From Myxococcales bacterium (GTDB lineage: Bacteria > Myxococcota_A > Polyangia > Fen-1088): a stretch of 64,000 nt of DNA. The stretch covers positions 1,180,057 through 1,244,056 of the forward strand of contig JAGTJU010000001.1 of assembly GCA_022184915.1 (NCBI GenBank), given 5' to 3'. The translations under genes were made by a program, and so were the position numbers. Positions 36,628 through 44,741 of this stretch are shown piece by piece. Position 1 is the stretch's first letter. Each line of letters opens with the position of its first letter. The notes beneath the pieces are model-generated. The model saw only the letters and a list, made by a program, of their open reading frames with translations. It did not search any database and had not been told where the DNA came from.

Positions 36628-38231
36628 GGCTTGGGTTCCTTGGAGAGGGGCGCGGCCTCAGTCGGGGATGGGGGGAGCTCGGGCTGAACCTCGGCCCAAA
36701 ACGCGCCCTCGCGCACGGTGACGTGGACCGCCGTTCCTGTCCCGACCTGCGCCGCCTTGGTGACCAGATGCCCCTCCTGTGTGCGGACGAGCCCGTAGCC
36801 GCGCTCGAGCACGCGCAGGGGAGAGAGCGCTTCGAGTTGCGCGTGGAGCCGTCCCAGCCGTTGCTTGCGCACGCCCACGGTCTGCGCGGTGGCGTTGCAG
36901 AGCCGCCGTTCGAGGGCCGCGAGGGCGCTTCTTTGGGCGGCGATGCGCTTTTGGGGGTGGGCCCGCAAAAGCCGGGCGTCGAGTTCGCGCAGCCAGGTCC
37001 GGCGCCGCATCGTGAGGGCGCGCACCGCCTCCGTGAGGCGAAGGGCTCGGTCGTCGAGGGCCACGCGTTGTCGATCGAGGAGGCGGCGTGGATCGGCGAA
37101 GCGGGCCCGGAGGCGCTCGAGCACCAGGCGCGCCCGATGAAGTTCGCGGTCTGCGTTGCGGTGCAGGCGCCTTTGGGCGTTGGCCAGCGTTTCGCGCAAC
37201 GCGAGCATCTCGGGCACGGCGCGCTCGGCGGCGGCCGACGGCGTGGGCGCCCTCAGATCGGCCACGAAATCTGCGATCGTGAAGTCGGTTTCGTGTCCCA
37301 CCGCCGAGATCACGGGAACGGGGCTAAGGGCGATCGCGCGCGCCACGATCTCCTCGTTGAAAGCCCAGAGATCTTCGAGCGAGCCGCCCCCGCGAGCCAA
37401 GATGATGACGTCCACGCCGGGGACCCGACCCAAGCGTGTGAGTGCGGCCACGATCTGGGGGGCCGCCTCGAGGCCTTGCACGGGGGTGGGCGCGAGCAAA
37501 ACGTCCACGGGGAAACGCCGGTGCGCCACGTGGATGATGTCTCGAATGACGGCACCCGTGGGTGAGGTCACCACCCCCAACCGGCGCGGAAGGAAGGGCA
37601 GGGGCCGCTTGCGGGATTCAGAGAACAAGCCCTCGTTGGCCAGCTGTTGCTTGAGCTGCTCGAACGCGAGCGCGAGCGCGCCGTCACCCGCGGGGCTGAG
37701 CTCGCCCACGGTCATTTGAAACTTGCCGCGGCCCTCGTAGATGGTGAGCCGGCCGCGGCACCGCACCAGAAGGCCGTCGCGGGGGCGGAACTTGAGGCGT
37801 GCTGCCTCGCGGGCAAACATCACGCAGTCCACCTGGGCCTGCGTGTCCTTCAAAGTGAAGTAGAGATGACCGGGCCCTGAGACCCGCAACCCCGAGATCT
37901 CGCCTTCGACCCGCACGTCGGAAAAGCGGGCCTCGAGCACCGTACGGGCGCTGCGGATGAGCTCGTAGACCCCAAAGACCTTCGGCTCTTCCGGTGCGGC
38001 GGGCGGCGCGGGAGGGGCGAGGTCGCGGGTGTCGAGGTCTACGTCCTCGGCGGGCCGGACCGGTGGGGGAGCCGCGGCGCGCGCCGTTTTGCCCGGCCGC
38101 GGCCGGGAGGCACTCACCGTGACCCGGCTTTCGTCCTCGGAAGGGGGAGCAAAGGAGTCTCCGAAAGACAGTTGCCCCTGGTCCTGCGCGGCCTTGGGCC
38201 CGCGCGCGGGCTTCTTCGGATCCTGCGTCAT
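36624..38231 (-). CDS. xseA: Exodeoxyribonuclease VII large subunit
   Basis: 535 residues, longer than the usual 450. After about 80 polar, Pro/Ala-rich residues comes the OB-fold (YELIRSARTVLEARFSDVRVEGEISGL to QVDCVMFAREAARLKFRPRDG), then the catalytic domain with PTGAVIRDI, IILARGGGSLEDLWAFNEE and SAVGHETDFTIADFVADLRAPTPSAAAE, then a long helical region. With XseB it degrades single-stranded DNA. No xseB is next to it in the window. It overlaps genes on both sides (ATGA at each junction). Confidence 0.93.
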   Translation of the reverse strand: MTQDPKKPARGPKAAQDQGQLSFGDSFAPPSEDESRVTVSASRPRPGKTARAAAPPPVRPAEDVDLDTRDLAPPAPPAAPEEPKVFGVYELIRSARTVLEARFSDVRVEGEISGLRVSGPGHLYFTLKDTQAQVDCVMFAREAARLKFRPRDGLLVRCRGRLTIYEGRGKFQMTVGELSPAGDGALALAFEQLKQQLANEGLFSESRKRPLPFLPRRLGVVTSPTGAVIRDIIHVAHRRFPVDVLLAPTPVQGLEAAPQIVAALTRLGRVPGVDVIILARGGGSLEDLWAFNEEIVARAIALSPVPVISAVGHETDFTIADFVADLRAPTPSAAAERAVPEMLALRETLANAQRRLHRNADRELHRARLVLERLRARFADPRRLLDRQRVALDDRALRLTEAVRALTMRRRTWLRELDARLLRAHPQKRIAAQRSALAALERRLCNATAQTVGVRKQRLGRLHAQLEALSPLRVLERGYGLVRTQEGHLVTKAAQVGTGTAVHVTVREGAFWAEVQPELPPSPTEAAPLSKEPKP

Positions 38232-38800
38232 GAGCCGCCCCGCAGCCGTGCTCGTTCGTAGTCGGTGGCGCTGGTCTTGATGAGCTCGAGGTCGGCCACG
38301 GCGCGCCGTTTTTGCTCTTCGGCTGCCGAGGAGAAGCCGGCGTACCCCCAGCGCTGCTCGATCTGCCGAAACAGGAGCGCGGCTCCGGACCGGGCGGGTG
38401 TTGCGGCTTCGCTCCCCGCCACGGTGAAGACGGGAGGCTCGGGTAGCCGTCCCGCCAGCGACGCAAGCGCCTCGGTGCCCATTCTGGCCGCAAAGAGCTC
38501 TGCGGCTGTCTCGGCCGTGGCGCCTGCCTCGAGGTGGCGCAGCTGTCTCTCACGGTCCGGACCCTCGGGAAAGTTGCTGAGCACGACGTCGAAGGCCTCC
38601 CTTTGGCACTTCTGAACCGTCATCCACGACCACCGCGTATCCTGATCGAGGGCCTCGAAGAGGTCCTCCGCATTGCGGGCGGACACCGCCTCGCTCAGCC
38701 GGGCAAAGGCCGCCTCGGGCGTCTTCGGGCCGCGCGCCGTGCACGCCGCCAGCACGAGGCCTGCGACGAAAGCGCCGGACCTGACGTTCAGCGTTTTCAC
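38228..38800 (-). CDS. Small lipoprotein, first gene of the xseA-aroE operon
   Basis: 190 residues from the GTG at 38800, chosen because it starts a proper lipoprotein signal ending VLAAC (about residue 20); the open frame extends further upstream without sense. The mature part (KTPEAAFARLSEAVSARNAEDLFEALDQDTRWSWMTV) resembles small helical bacterial domains of the NTF2-like/DUF4878 kind, but this is only suggestive. Its stop overlaps the xseA start (ATGA), so translation is coupled. No function assigned. Confidence 0.65.
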   Translation of the reverse strand: MKTLNVRSGAFVAGLVLAACTARGPKTPEAAFARLSEAVSARNAEDLFEALDQDTRWSWMTVQKCQREAFDVVLSNFPEGPDRERQLRHLEAGATAETAAELFAARMGTEALASLAGRLPEPPVFTVAGSEAATPARSGAALLFRQIEQRWGYAGFSSAAEEQKRRAVADLELIKTSATDYERARLRGGS

Positions 38801-38891
38801 GTCGTGCACCCCACGCCCCCGAAATAGCGGAAGTCGAGGCCGGCGGCAAGCCTCGCGCCGCGCGTGGTGCCAACGCCCCCAGGCTGTTAAA

Positions 38892-40073
38892 GTGGCCCGT
38901 TCCAAGGTGTCAGGCGAATTCCCCCCATCGACTCCCGCCGGGCAAGCGGCGCCCCCCGGCGCCGCCGCAGCCGAAGCCGCACGGCTCCACGCGTCCGACG
39001 ACGAGTTCGCGGGCATCCCCAGCCCCAGGCGCCGTCCCCCCTGGCTGGCCGCCCTGGTGGTGCTGATTTCCGGGTATCTGGTGGCTCACCAGGCGCGTGA
39101 CGTGTTGTATGCCCTCTCGAGCGGCACACCCCTCGCCCTTGGGCCGGCCTCCCGGGTGTTCGCGGACGGCGCCTCACCCCCGCCGGAAAACCGCTACGTG
39201 CGCCTCGAGGGCACTCCCGATTTCGAAAGCGCCCTGGTGCTCGATACCCAGGGCGAGTGGAAGTTCCGCTCGTTTTTCCGCGTGCTGGACACGAACCGGA
39301 AGCTCTTCGTCGAGCGGGTGGCGGGTCCCCTGCCCCCCGAGTTGGTCAAGCGGAACGCATTCACGGGCCGTCTCGTGCGGCTCGATGCGGTCAGCTTCAG
39401 CGCGTCCATTCGGCGTTACTTTGCCGACCACGTGAGCTCGACAGCCGTATTCGCGCCCGAAGATGTGCGCGCTGCTCTCGAGGCGAGGCGCCTGCCAGGG
39501 GCCCTCCGAGATAGGCTGGGCGAGGTGGTGACGCTGGCGGGCAACGATCTGCTGACCCTCGACGTCGCTCGACCTCAGGCCTACCTGGTGGAGCTGCCGC
39601 AGTTCCGGTACTTCGAGCTCGAGGAGGCTCGCCAGGCGCTCGCGCGCACGGGCGCCGTCATCGAGGGCAAAGGCAAGTCGGTGGCACGAGAGGGCGGAGC
39701 TGGATTTGCGTTCACCGTGGTCATCCCCCGGGAGCGCACCGACGCGGTGGTCAGCGCCATCGCCGACTTGGCACACCGGGTGAGGTTCGAGCCTGTGATC
39801 GACGCGATTCAGACGCGGCTGAACACGCTTGCCTCGGCCGACGGACACCTGACGTTGACACCTGTCGCTTCGCAGGGGCCTTCCCGGGGCCCGGTCGTGG
39901 TGTCCTGGGACCGGGTGACGAACGTACGCACTACGGCTCGCCTGGAAATCCCCGAGGGCGCGTATCTCTTGCTCGAGGGTGAACGGCCCCGTCATCAGTA
40001 CCGGGCCCTGGTGGCCACGGCTTTTCTGCTGGCTTTTGGCCTCGTCAACGTGTTCGCCCTCGTGCGGCGCTGA
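38892..40073 (+). CDS. Membrane protein with two terminal helices and large outer domain
   Basis: 393 residues from the GTG at 38892; the frame is open upstream but opposite to the lipoprotein gene and poor in sense. A Pro/Ala-rich cytoplasmic tail, one helix near residues 52-70 (WLAALVVLISGYLVAHQA), an outside domain of about 290 residues, and a helix at the end (ALVATAFLLAFGLVNVFALV). The topology is like SURF1, but the SURF1 motifs are not obvious. No family recognised. Divergent from the xseA operon, with about 90 bases shared. Confidence 0.6.
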   Translation: MARSKVSGEFPPSTPAGQAAPPGAAAAEAARLHASDDEFAGIPSPRRRPPWLAALVVLISGYLVAHQARDVLYALSSGTPLALGPASRVFADGASPPPENRYVRLEGTPDFESALVLDTQGEWKFRSFFRVLDTNRKLFVERVAGPLPPELVKRNAFTGRLVRLDAVSFSASIRRYFADHVSSTAVFAPEDVRAALEARRLPGALRDRLGEVVTLAGNDLLTLDVARPQAYLVELPQFRYFELEEARQALARTGAVIEGKGKSVAREGGAGFAFTVVIPRERTDAVVSAIADLAHRVRFEPVIDAIQTRLNTLASADGHLTLTPVASQGPSRGPVVVSWDRVTNVRTTARLEIPEGAYLLLEGERPRHQYRALVATAFLLAFGLVNVFALVRR

Positions 40074-40142
40074 CGTTCATACCGAAGCGCGCACGTTCTC
40101 CGGGCGTCGGCGACCAGCGGCCTGCGCGCGGCCCTGTCTGGC

Positions 40143-41420
40143 TCAGCGGGGCTTGGGTTCCGTGTCTTGCGAGAGGTACGCCAAGATCACTTCATCCAGG
40201 CTCTTGTCACTGATCGTTGCCTGGGGCGGGGCGCTGGCGGGAGGGGAGGGCAGCGACGAGGGGACCGGGGGCGCCACCTGCGCCGCGCGGGGATTTTGCA
40301 CGATGGGGTGGCTGCCCTCCTTGACCACGTAGGGCACGGCAGGGCGGGGCCGCCGGGGCCGTTGGCCTCCGGGGCCGTTTCCAACCCCAACCACCACGGT
40401 GCGTTGCACGATGACGCCGCCCGGGGGGGGGGACGCCGCAGGCCGCGGCACGGGCCGCCGGGCCGGGGGTCTGATGACGACCACGGGGGGCCGAGATGCC
40501 ACCGGGGGCGGCTCGGGTGTGGGCCTGCGGACGGGCGCTCCTTGGGCCGGCGTCTCGAAGGGCCGGTCGCGGGTGGCGCCTTTCATCGAATAGACGCCGA
40601 GACCGTGCGGGTTGGCCGGCGGGGGCGCATCCACGATGACGGGAGGCAAAGTGGGCTCGTCGGCATCGAGCGGCGGCAAGTTGTCGAGGTCCAGTGGGGG
40701 AATCGGCCTGCCGACACCGGGGGGCAGGGGCGGCGGCGTGACGGTTCTCCGCGCCGTTTGCGGTTCCGTCCGCGGCTCCGCCTCGATCGCGATGGCCACG
40801 GCGAGGGGCGCAGGGGGCAGGGGCTCCGCCATCGGGACGTCGAAAGGGAGAAGAGGGCCGCCGACCTCGAGGACCTCCGCCCGAGAGAGGACCTCCGCCC
40901 GAGAGAGGGTGGCATCAGGTAAGGTGACATCGAAAGGATCCGCAACCGAGGCGTCGATGGCGAGAGGATCTGCAACGGAAACGTCGATGGCGAGCAGCTC
41001 TGCATCCAGGGTGGGGACCTCCAGGAGCGCCGCAGCCGGGACGTCGATATCGACGAGGGGCGCTGCGATCCGTGCGGGCATATCGAGGGGCTCCGCGGCG
41101 GGCGCGGGCGCCAGGTCGAGAAAGCCCTCGTGCCCCAAGGACCCGAAGAAGCCCTGAATCTTCGCGTCGAACGCGCCCTGCTTCAGTTCTTTGAGGATCG
41201 CCTTGTGCTGGGATTGCATCAACGACTTGACGGTGTCTTCGAGCTCATCGGCGCCGTAGTCCAGGCGCTTGGAGGCGATGATCGTTCCTTCGAAGAAGAG
41301 GTGCGTGAAGATCCGGGAGTGGCCCGGTCCCGAATCCTCCGTTTGCACGTGGTAGACGCGCCCGTGATAGCGAACGTTGTGGTTGTAGCCCAGAACAGGA
41401 CTGCGGCTGGCCTTCGCCAT
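40143..41420 (-). CDS. Proline-rich protein with a conserved N-terminal domain, unknown function
   Basis: 425 residues from the ATG at 41420. The first 110 residues (NHNVRYHGRVYHVQTEDSG, THLFFEGTIIASKRLDY) look like a small beta-rich domain that I recall only from unannotated myxobacterial-type proteins. Then a long low-complexity region of short Asp/Val/Ala/Pro phrases with an exact duplication SRAEVL-SRAEVL, and a Pro/Arg-rich second half. There is no signal or membrane segment, so it is cytoplasmic. The C terminus (KSLDEVILAYLSQD) is helical and looks like a docking peptide. Confidence 0.65.
   Translation of the reverse strand: MAKASRSPVLGYNHNVRYHGRVYHVQTEDSGPGHSRIFTHLFFEGTIIASKRLDYGADELEDTVKSLMQSQHKAILKELKQGAFDAKIQGFFGSLGHEGFLDLAPAPAAEPLDMPARIAAPLVDIDVPAAALLEVPTLDAELLAIDVSVADPLAIDASVADPFDVTLPDATLSRAEVLSRAEVLEVGGPLLPFDVPMAEPLPPAPLAVAIAIEAEPRTEPQTARRTVTPPPLPPGVGRPIPPLDLDNLPPLDADEPTLPPVIVDAPPPANPHGLGVYSMKGATRDRPFETPAQGAPVRRPTPEPPPVASRPPVVVIRPPARRPVPRPAASPPPGGVIVQRTVVVGVGNGPGGQRPRRPRPAVPYVVKEGSHPIVQNPRAAQVAPPVPSSLPSPPASAPPQATISDKSLDEVILAYLSQDTEPKPR
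40869..40904 (-). repeat. 18-base perfect tandem duplication inside the Pro-rich gene
   Basis: The unit GAGGACCTCCGCCCGAGA (plus strand) occurs twice back to back, with the start of a third copy after it. It is in frame and encodes SRAEVL twice, so it changes length without shifting the frame; a slippage-prone site. Confidence 0.8.
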
Positions 41421-41601
41421 GGGGCGCCCAGTATACAGCAACCCGCGTCTGTCACGGCGCTTCGTCGCGTCCAGGTCGGGGGGCGTTGACCCCGTCCCGG
41501 GTGCGGCTCGCCGGGCTGCCGGCTTCGGCTTGGCCGCCGAAGAGGCCCCGTTGCGGGGGCGCTTCCAAGGGCAGCTGCCTTGTTTACTTGTTGGCCAATC
41601 C

Positions 41602-41622
41602 CGAAGCGCTTCGTGGTACAAT
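41602..41622 (+). promoter_or_regulatory. Promoter-like element with 12-base palindrome
   Basis: CGAAGCGCTTCG (41602-41613) is a perfect palindrome just before TACAAT (41617-41622), a good -10. No clear -35 is seen at normal distance. The ribosome-binding AAAGGAG of the next gene follows closely. The palindrome is in repressor position. Confidence 0.4.
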
Positions 41623-41643
41623 CGACGAAAGGAGCCCCTTCAA

Positions 41644-41955
41644 TTGGTCAGCGTCACGGCACGAAAGATTCGGGACATGGCAAGCGACGCCAGCTCTCCT
41701 TCCGGTGTCGGGCGTGCGTACACGGGGTTTCTGGTGAGTTATCCGTCGATTGGACGCGGGATGGTCATCTTTCGTGACCCGAAGGGCCACCGGATGGTCA
41801 CGACGCCCGTGCGCCGCGTCCTCGGCGAACTCGGCTGCGACACGCTCTATGTGGAAACCGAAAACTCGGTTTACCGCCTGACCTTCGCCGGTGAATCAGC
41901 CGCGAAGGCCCCCGTCGAGGCTGGTAACGAGGCCTCCGCTGCCAAGAGCGGGTGA
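41644..41955 (+). CDS. Small conserved-looking protein, unknown function
   Basis: 103 residues from a TTG at 41644, preferred because AAAGGAG lies 9 bases before it; an ATG at 41677 would give 92 residues with no clear ribosome-binding site. The core TGFLVSYPSIGRGMVIFRDPKGHRMVTTPVRR and GCDTLYVETENSVYRLTF is a compact beta-rich domain; the tail is Ala/Glu-rich. Cytoplasmic, single gene. No family recognised. Confidence 0.6.
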   Translation: MVSVTARKIRDMASDASSPSGVGRAYTGFLVSYPSIGRGMVIFRDPKGHRMVTTPVRRVLGELGCDTLYVETENSVYRLTFAGESAAKAPVEAGNEASAAKSG

Positions 41956-42093
41956 CGCTTCAGGGTCACTGCCGCGCCTGGCTTGGCTGCTTTCGCGCTC
42001 AGGCACGTATCCCGATTGAAGCCGAGACCCCACGGGCGGGGCCGCGCACGTGCCGAAAGGCGTGCGGGAATCGCATGGAAGCCGTATGGAATG

Positions 42094-42122
42094 TTCCCGC
42101 CGCTGAGCCGGGCGGGTATAAC
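42094..42122 (+). promoter_or_regulatory. Possible promoter of the pntC-phnW fusion gene
   Basis: TTCCCG, a 17-base spacer, then TATAAC (42117-42122), 23 bases before the ATG at 42146. No ribosome-binding site is evident between them. The rest of the 190-base gap (41956-42145) shows nothing else. Confidence 0.35.
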
Positions 42123-42145
42123 CCAGGTCCCTGGATCTCTCCCCC

Positions 42146-44140
42146 ATGAGCAGCTCTTCCCTTTCGCCTCTGCGTTCTCCTCTGCGCCGCGCCCTCGTTC
42201 TGGCAGCAGGCCGAGGTCGGCCGATCGCGGACCCGAATGCGGCGAACTGTCTGGCGAGCGTGGGCGGGATGCCCCTCATCGAACGCACCTTGAGGGTGCT
42301 GGCGCGGGCGGGCGTCAACCGGGTCGGCGTGACCGTGGGCTGGCAGGCGCGCAGCGTGCAAGCGGCGGTACAGTCGTTCGTGGCGCGAACGCCCGAATTG
42401 GGACTCGACGTCTCGTTCTTCCACAATCCCGATTGGGAAAAGCCCAACGGCCTGTCCGTGCTGGCCGCGAGAAGCTTTCTTACGGAGCCGACCCTCCTGA
42501 TGATGGCGGACCAGATCGCGGCGCCGCACCTCATCGAGGAGATGGTGGGCGGAGCGGCCCAGGGAGAGATCGTGTTGGCGATTGACCGCGAGGTGTCCCG
42601 TGTCTTCGACCTCGACGACGCCACGAAGGTGACGCTCGAGCGCAAGGGGGGGCGACTCATGGTCAAGGACATCAGCAAAAGCTTGCCCGCCCACGACGCG
42701 GTAAGCGCCGGGCTTTTCGTGGCAACGCCTGCCTTGATCGCCTGCCTCGACGAGTTGTCGGAGCCTTCTCTCACCGAGGCGGTGGCGCTGGCTGCCTCTG
42801 CCGGCCGCGTGACCGCCCACGACGTGGAAGGTGCGTTGTGGCAGGACGTCGATTCCGACGACATGCGGCTGCATGCCGACTGGTTGCTGAGGGTCTACGG
42901 TGAGTCTCTCAACCAGCCCGCGATGAAGGCCTCCGGTCGCACCGCGGCCTCGGACACCTTGGCGTTGATTGCGCAGCTGATGGCCGAGAAGGATACGCCG
43001 CGCTACACGCTCCTCAATCCCGGGCCCGTCATGACCTCGGCGCGCGTGAAGGCTGCTCTGGTGCACCCGGACCTGTGCCACCGCGACGGCGATTACTCGT
43101 CCGTCGTGAAGCGGTTGCGCGAGAAGCTACGGCCAGTGTTTCGGGGTAGCCCTCGGCACGAGGTCATCTTGCTGACGGGATCGGGAACCGCGGCGATGGA
43201 GCTGGCGATATCCTCGACGGTGCCCGCAGGGAAGAAGCTGCTGGTGGTGAGCAACGGGGCATTCGGCGAGCGCATGATCGAGGTGGGCGCGGTGCATGGC
43301 ATGTCTGTCGAGGCGCTGCGGTGCCCCTGGGGCGAGCTTCCCGCAGCCGAGGAGGTGGAGGCCCGGCTCGCCGCCGACCCGGACATCGCGGTGGTGGCCA
43401 TGGTGCACCACGAGACCTCGGTGGGAGTGCTGAACCCCGTGACCGCGGTGGGAGAGGCGTGTGCGCGCCACGATCGGCTCTTCATCGTCGACATGGTCTC
43501 GTCCCTTGGCGCCGAGGACATCGACGTGGTGCGGGACCACATCGACATCGCCTACGCCTCGGCGAACAAGTGCCTGCACTCCGTGGCGGGTGTGGCCTTC
43601 GCCTGCATATCGCCGCGCGTGTGGCCTCGCATCGAGCAGCTGCCACCCCGGTCGTTCTACCTTTCGCTCGCCCGCTACGAGCACTACCTGCAACAGCTCA
43701 ACCAAACCCCGTTTACGCCGGCGGTTTCGGCCTTTTTGGCGCTCGAGGCGGCGGTTGACGAGTTCACCGAGCGCGGTGGCCTCGAGGCGCGGCGCAACGC
43801 GTACCGCCTGCGGAACCTCAGGGTTCGGCAGGTTCTCACCCAGCTTGGTTTCCATTCGTTCACGAACACGGGCCACGAGTCCGTCAGCATCTGCACGATG
43901 CGCGTGCCGGACTTTCTCCGGGTGGATGAGGTGTATGACCTCCTGAAGGAGCGGGGGTTCATTGCGTACAAATGCAAGGGCAGTCTCGCCGGTTCGTACA
44001 TGCAGGTGGCGAATATGGGAGAGCTCACCGATGCCGACCTCGATGGGTTTTTGGCGGCTGTCACGGAGATCGTCAAAGCCGCCCGGGCGACCCCGCAGGG
44101 AGCCCCGTCTCCACGGCGCGCCGCGCTGAAGTTGGTCTAG
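42146..44140 (+). CDS. Fused nucleotidyltransferase and 2-aminoethylphosphonate aminotransferase (PntC-PhnW type)
   Basis: 664 residues. Residues 15-250 form a sugar-nucleotide/cytidylyltransferase-like domain (ALVLAAGRGRP, PLIERTLRVLARAG, NPDWEKPNGLSVLAA, LLMMADQIA, DLDDATKVTLE). Residues 290-650 form a class V aminotransferase like 2-aminoethylphosphonate-pyruvate transaminase (LLNPGPVMTSARVKAALV, LTGSGTAAMELAISS, HETSVGVLNPV, PLP Lys in YASANKCLHSVAGVAFA). Such fusions are linked to CMP-aminoethylphosphonate for phosphonolipids or phosphonoglycans. The usual G-x-G-x-R...PK of the first domain reads GRGRPIADPNAANCL, so the Lys is absent. PepM and Ppd, which would supply the substrate, are not in the window. 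Confidence 0.8.
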   Translation: MSSSSLSPLRSPLRRALVLAAGRGRPIADPNAANCLASVGGMPLIERTLRVLARAGVNRVGVTVGWQARSVQAAVQSFVARTPELGLDVSFFHNPDWEKPNGLSVLAARSFLTEPTLLMMADQIAAPHLIEEMVGGAAQGEIVLAIDREVSRVFDLDDATKVTLERKGGRLMVKDISKSLPAHDAVSAGLFVATPALIACLDELSEPSLTEAVALAASAGRVTAHDVEGALWQDVDSDDMRLHADWLLRVYGESLNQPAMKASGRTAASDTLALIAQLMAEKDTPRYTLLNPGPVMTSARVKAALVHPDLCHRDGDYSSVVKRLREKLRPVFRGSPRHEVILLTGSGTAAMELAISSTVPAGKKLLVVSNGAFGERMIEVGAVHGMSVEALRCPWGELPAAEEVEARLAADPDIAVVAMVHHETSVGVLNPVTAVGEACARHDRLFIVDMVSSLGAEDIDVVRDHIDIAYASANKCLHSVAGVAFACISPRVWPRIEQLPPRSFYLSLARYEHYLQQLNQTPFTPAVSAFLALEAAVDEFTERGGLEARRNAYRLRNLRVRQVLTQLGFHSFTNTGHESVSICTMRVPDFLRVDEVYDLLKERGFIAYKCKGSLAGSYMQVANMGELTDADLDGFLAAVTEIVKAARATPQGAPSPRRAALKLV

Positions 44141-44189
44141 TCGGGCGCTGCTGCGTTCCAGAAACGCCAGAGGGTCTCGCGCTTCTCCG

Positions 44190-44238
44190 TTGACAACGAA
44201 CGTGCCCATTCGTAAACCCTTACGTAAGCGTAAGGGTT
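44190..44238 (+). promoter_or_regulatory. Promoter and 24-base inverted repeat ahead of the isc operon regulator
   Basis: TTGACA (44190-44195) is a perfect -35; a weak -10 (TAAACC) lies 17 bases on. A perfect inverted repeat, AACCCTTACG and CGTAAGGGTT around TAAG, fills 44215-44238, ending 4 bases before the ATG. It probably binds the MerR-type product for autoregulation of the operon. Confidence 0.6.
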
Positions 44239-44242
44239 CGAT

Positions 44243-44728
44243 ATGGACGTTCCTGCACATAGCCTCTCGTACCTCAAGGTGGGAGATCTGGCGCGTCGCA
44301 CCGGGAAGACGGTGCGCGCCATCCACCTCTACGAGGAGCTGGGGCTGTTGACGCCGATCCGTTCCAAAGGGGGGTACCGGCTCTATCCAGTCCGGGCGGT
44401 GGACCGTGTCGAGTGGATCCAAAAACTGCAGGACATGGGCTTTTCCCTCACGGAAATCAAACACTTCCTCCAGCTGTGGGAGGCCAGCGCCACGGCGCCC
44501 AGCGCCATGCAGACCGTGCGAGAGATCTTTTCCGACAAGCTGCGAGAAACGAAGGAGACGCTCGAGCGTCTCACAAAGCTCGCGCGCGAACTCGAAGAGA
44601 GCCTGACCTACCTCGATAGCTGCAAGTCCTGCGAGCCCGTTCATACACCCGAGCAGTGCGGGTGCTGCGACATCCATGGCCACGAGGGGCAGGCGCCTCT
44701 GCTGGTCGATGGCATCACTCGACATTAG
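44243..44728 (+). CDS. MerR-family regulator with C-terminal Cys cluster, isc operon
   Basis: 161 residues. The winged-helix DNA-binding part (about 11-80: [60 protein letters not shown]) is standard MerR; a coiled-coil helix for dimerisation follows (about 95-125). The end has C127, C130, C139, C141 and C142 (CKSC then CGCC), a plausible metal, Fe-S or redox sensor, comparable in idea to SoxR but with different spacing. It is 13 bases upstream of iscS on the same strand and replaces the IscR gene found in enteric isc operons. Likely signal: Fe-S status, iron or oxidants; unproven. Confidence 0.82.
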   Translation: MDVPAHSLSYLKVGDLARRTGKTVRAIHLYEELGLLTPIRSKGGYRLYPVRAVDRVEWIQKLQDMGFSLTEIKHFLQLWEASATAPSAMQTVREIFSDKLRETKETLERLTKLARELEESLTYLDSCKSCEPVHTPEQCGCCDIHGHEGQAPLLVDGITRH

Positions 44729-44741
44729 GAGATTTCGATTC

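Noticed and set aside
44215-44238. The 24-base inverted repeat read as a terminator of the pntC-phnW gene
   Set aside because: It has no T tract and lies downstream of a perfect TTGACA and 4 bases before the MerR start, which fits an operator better.
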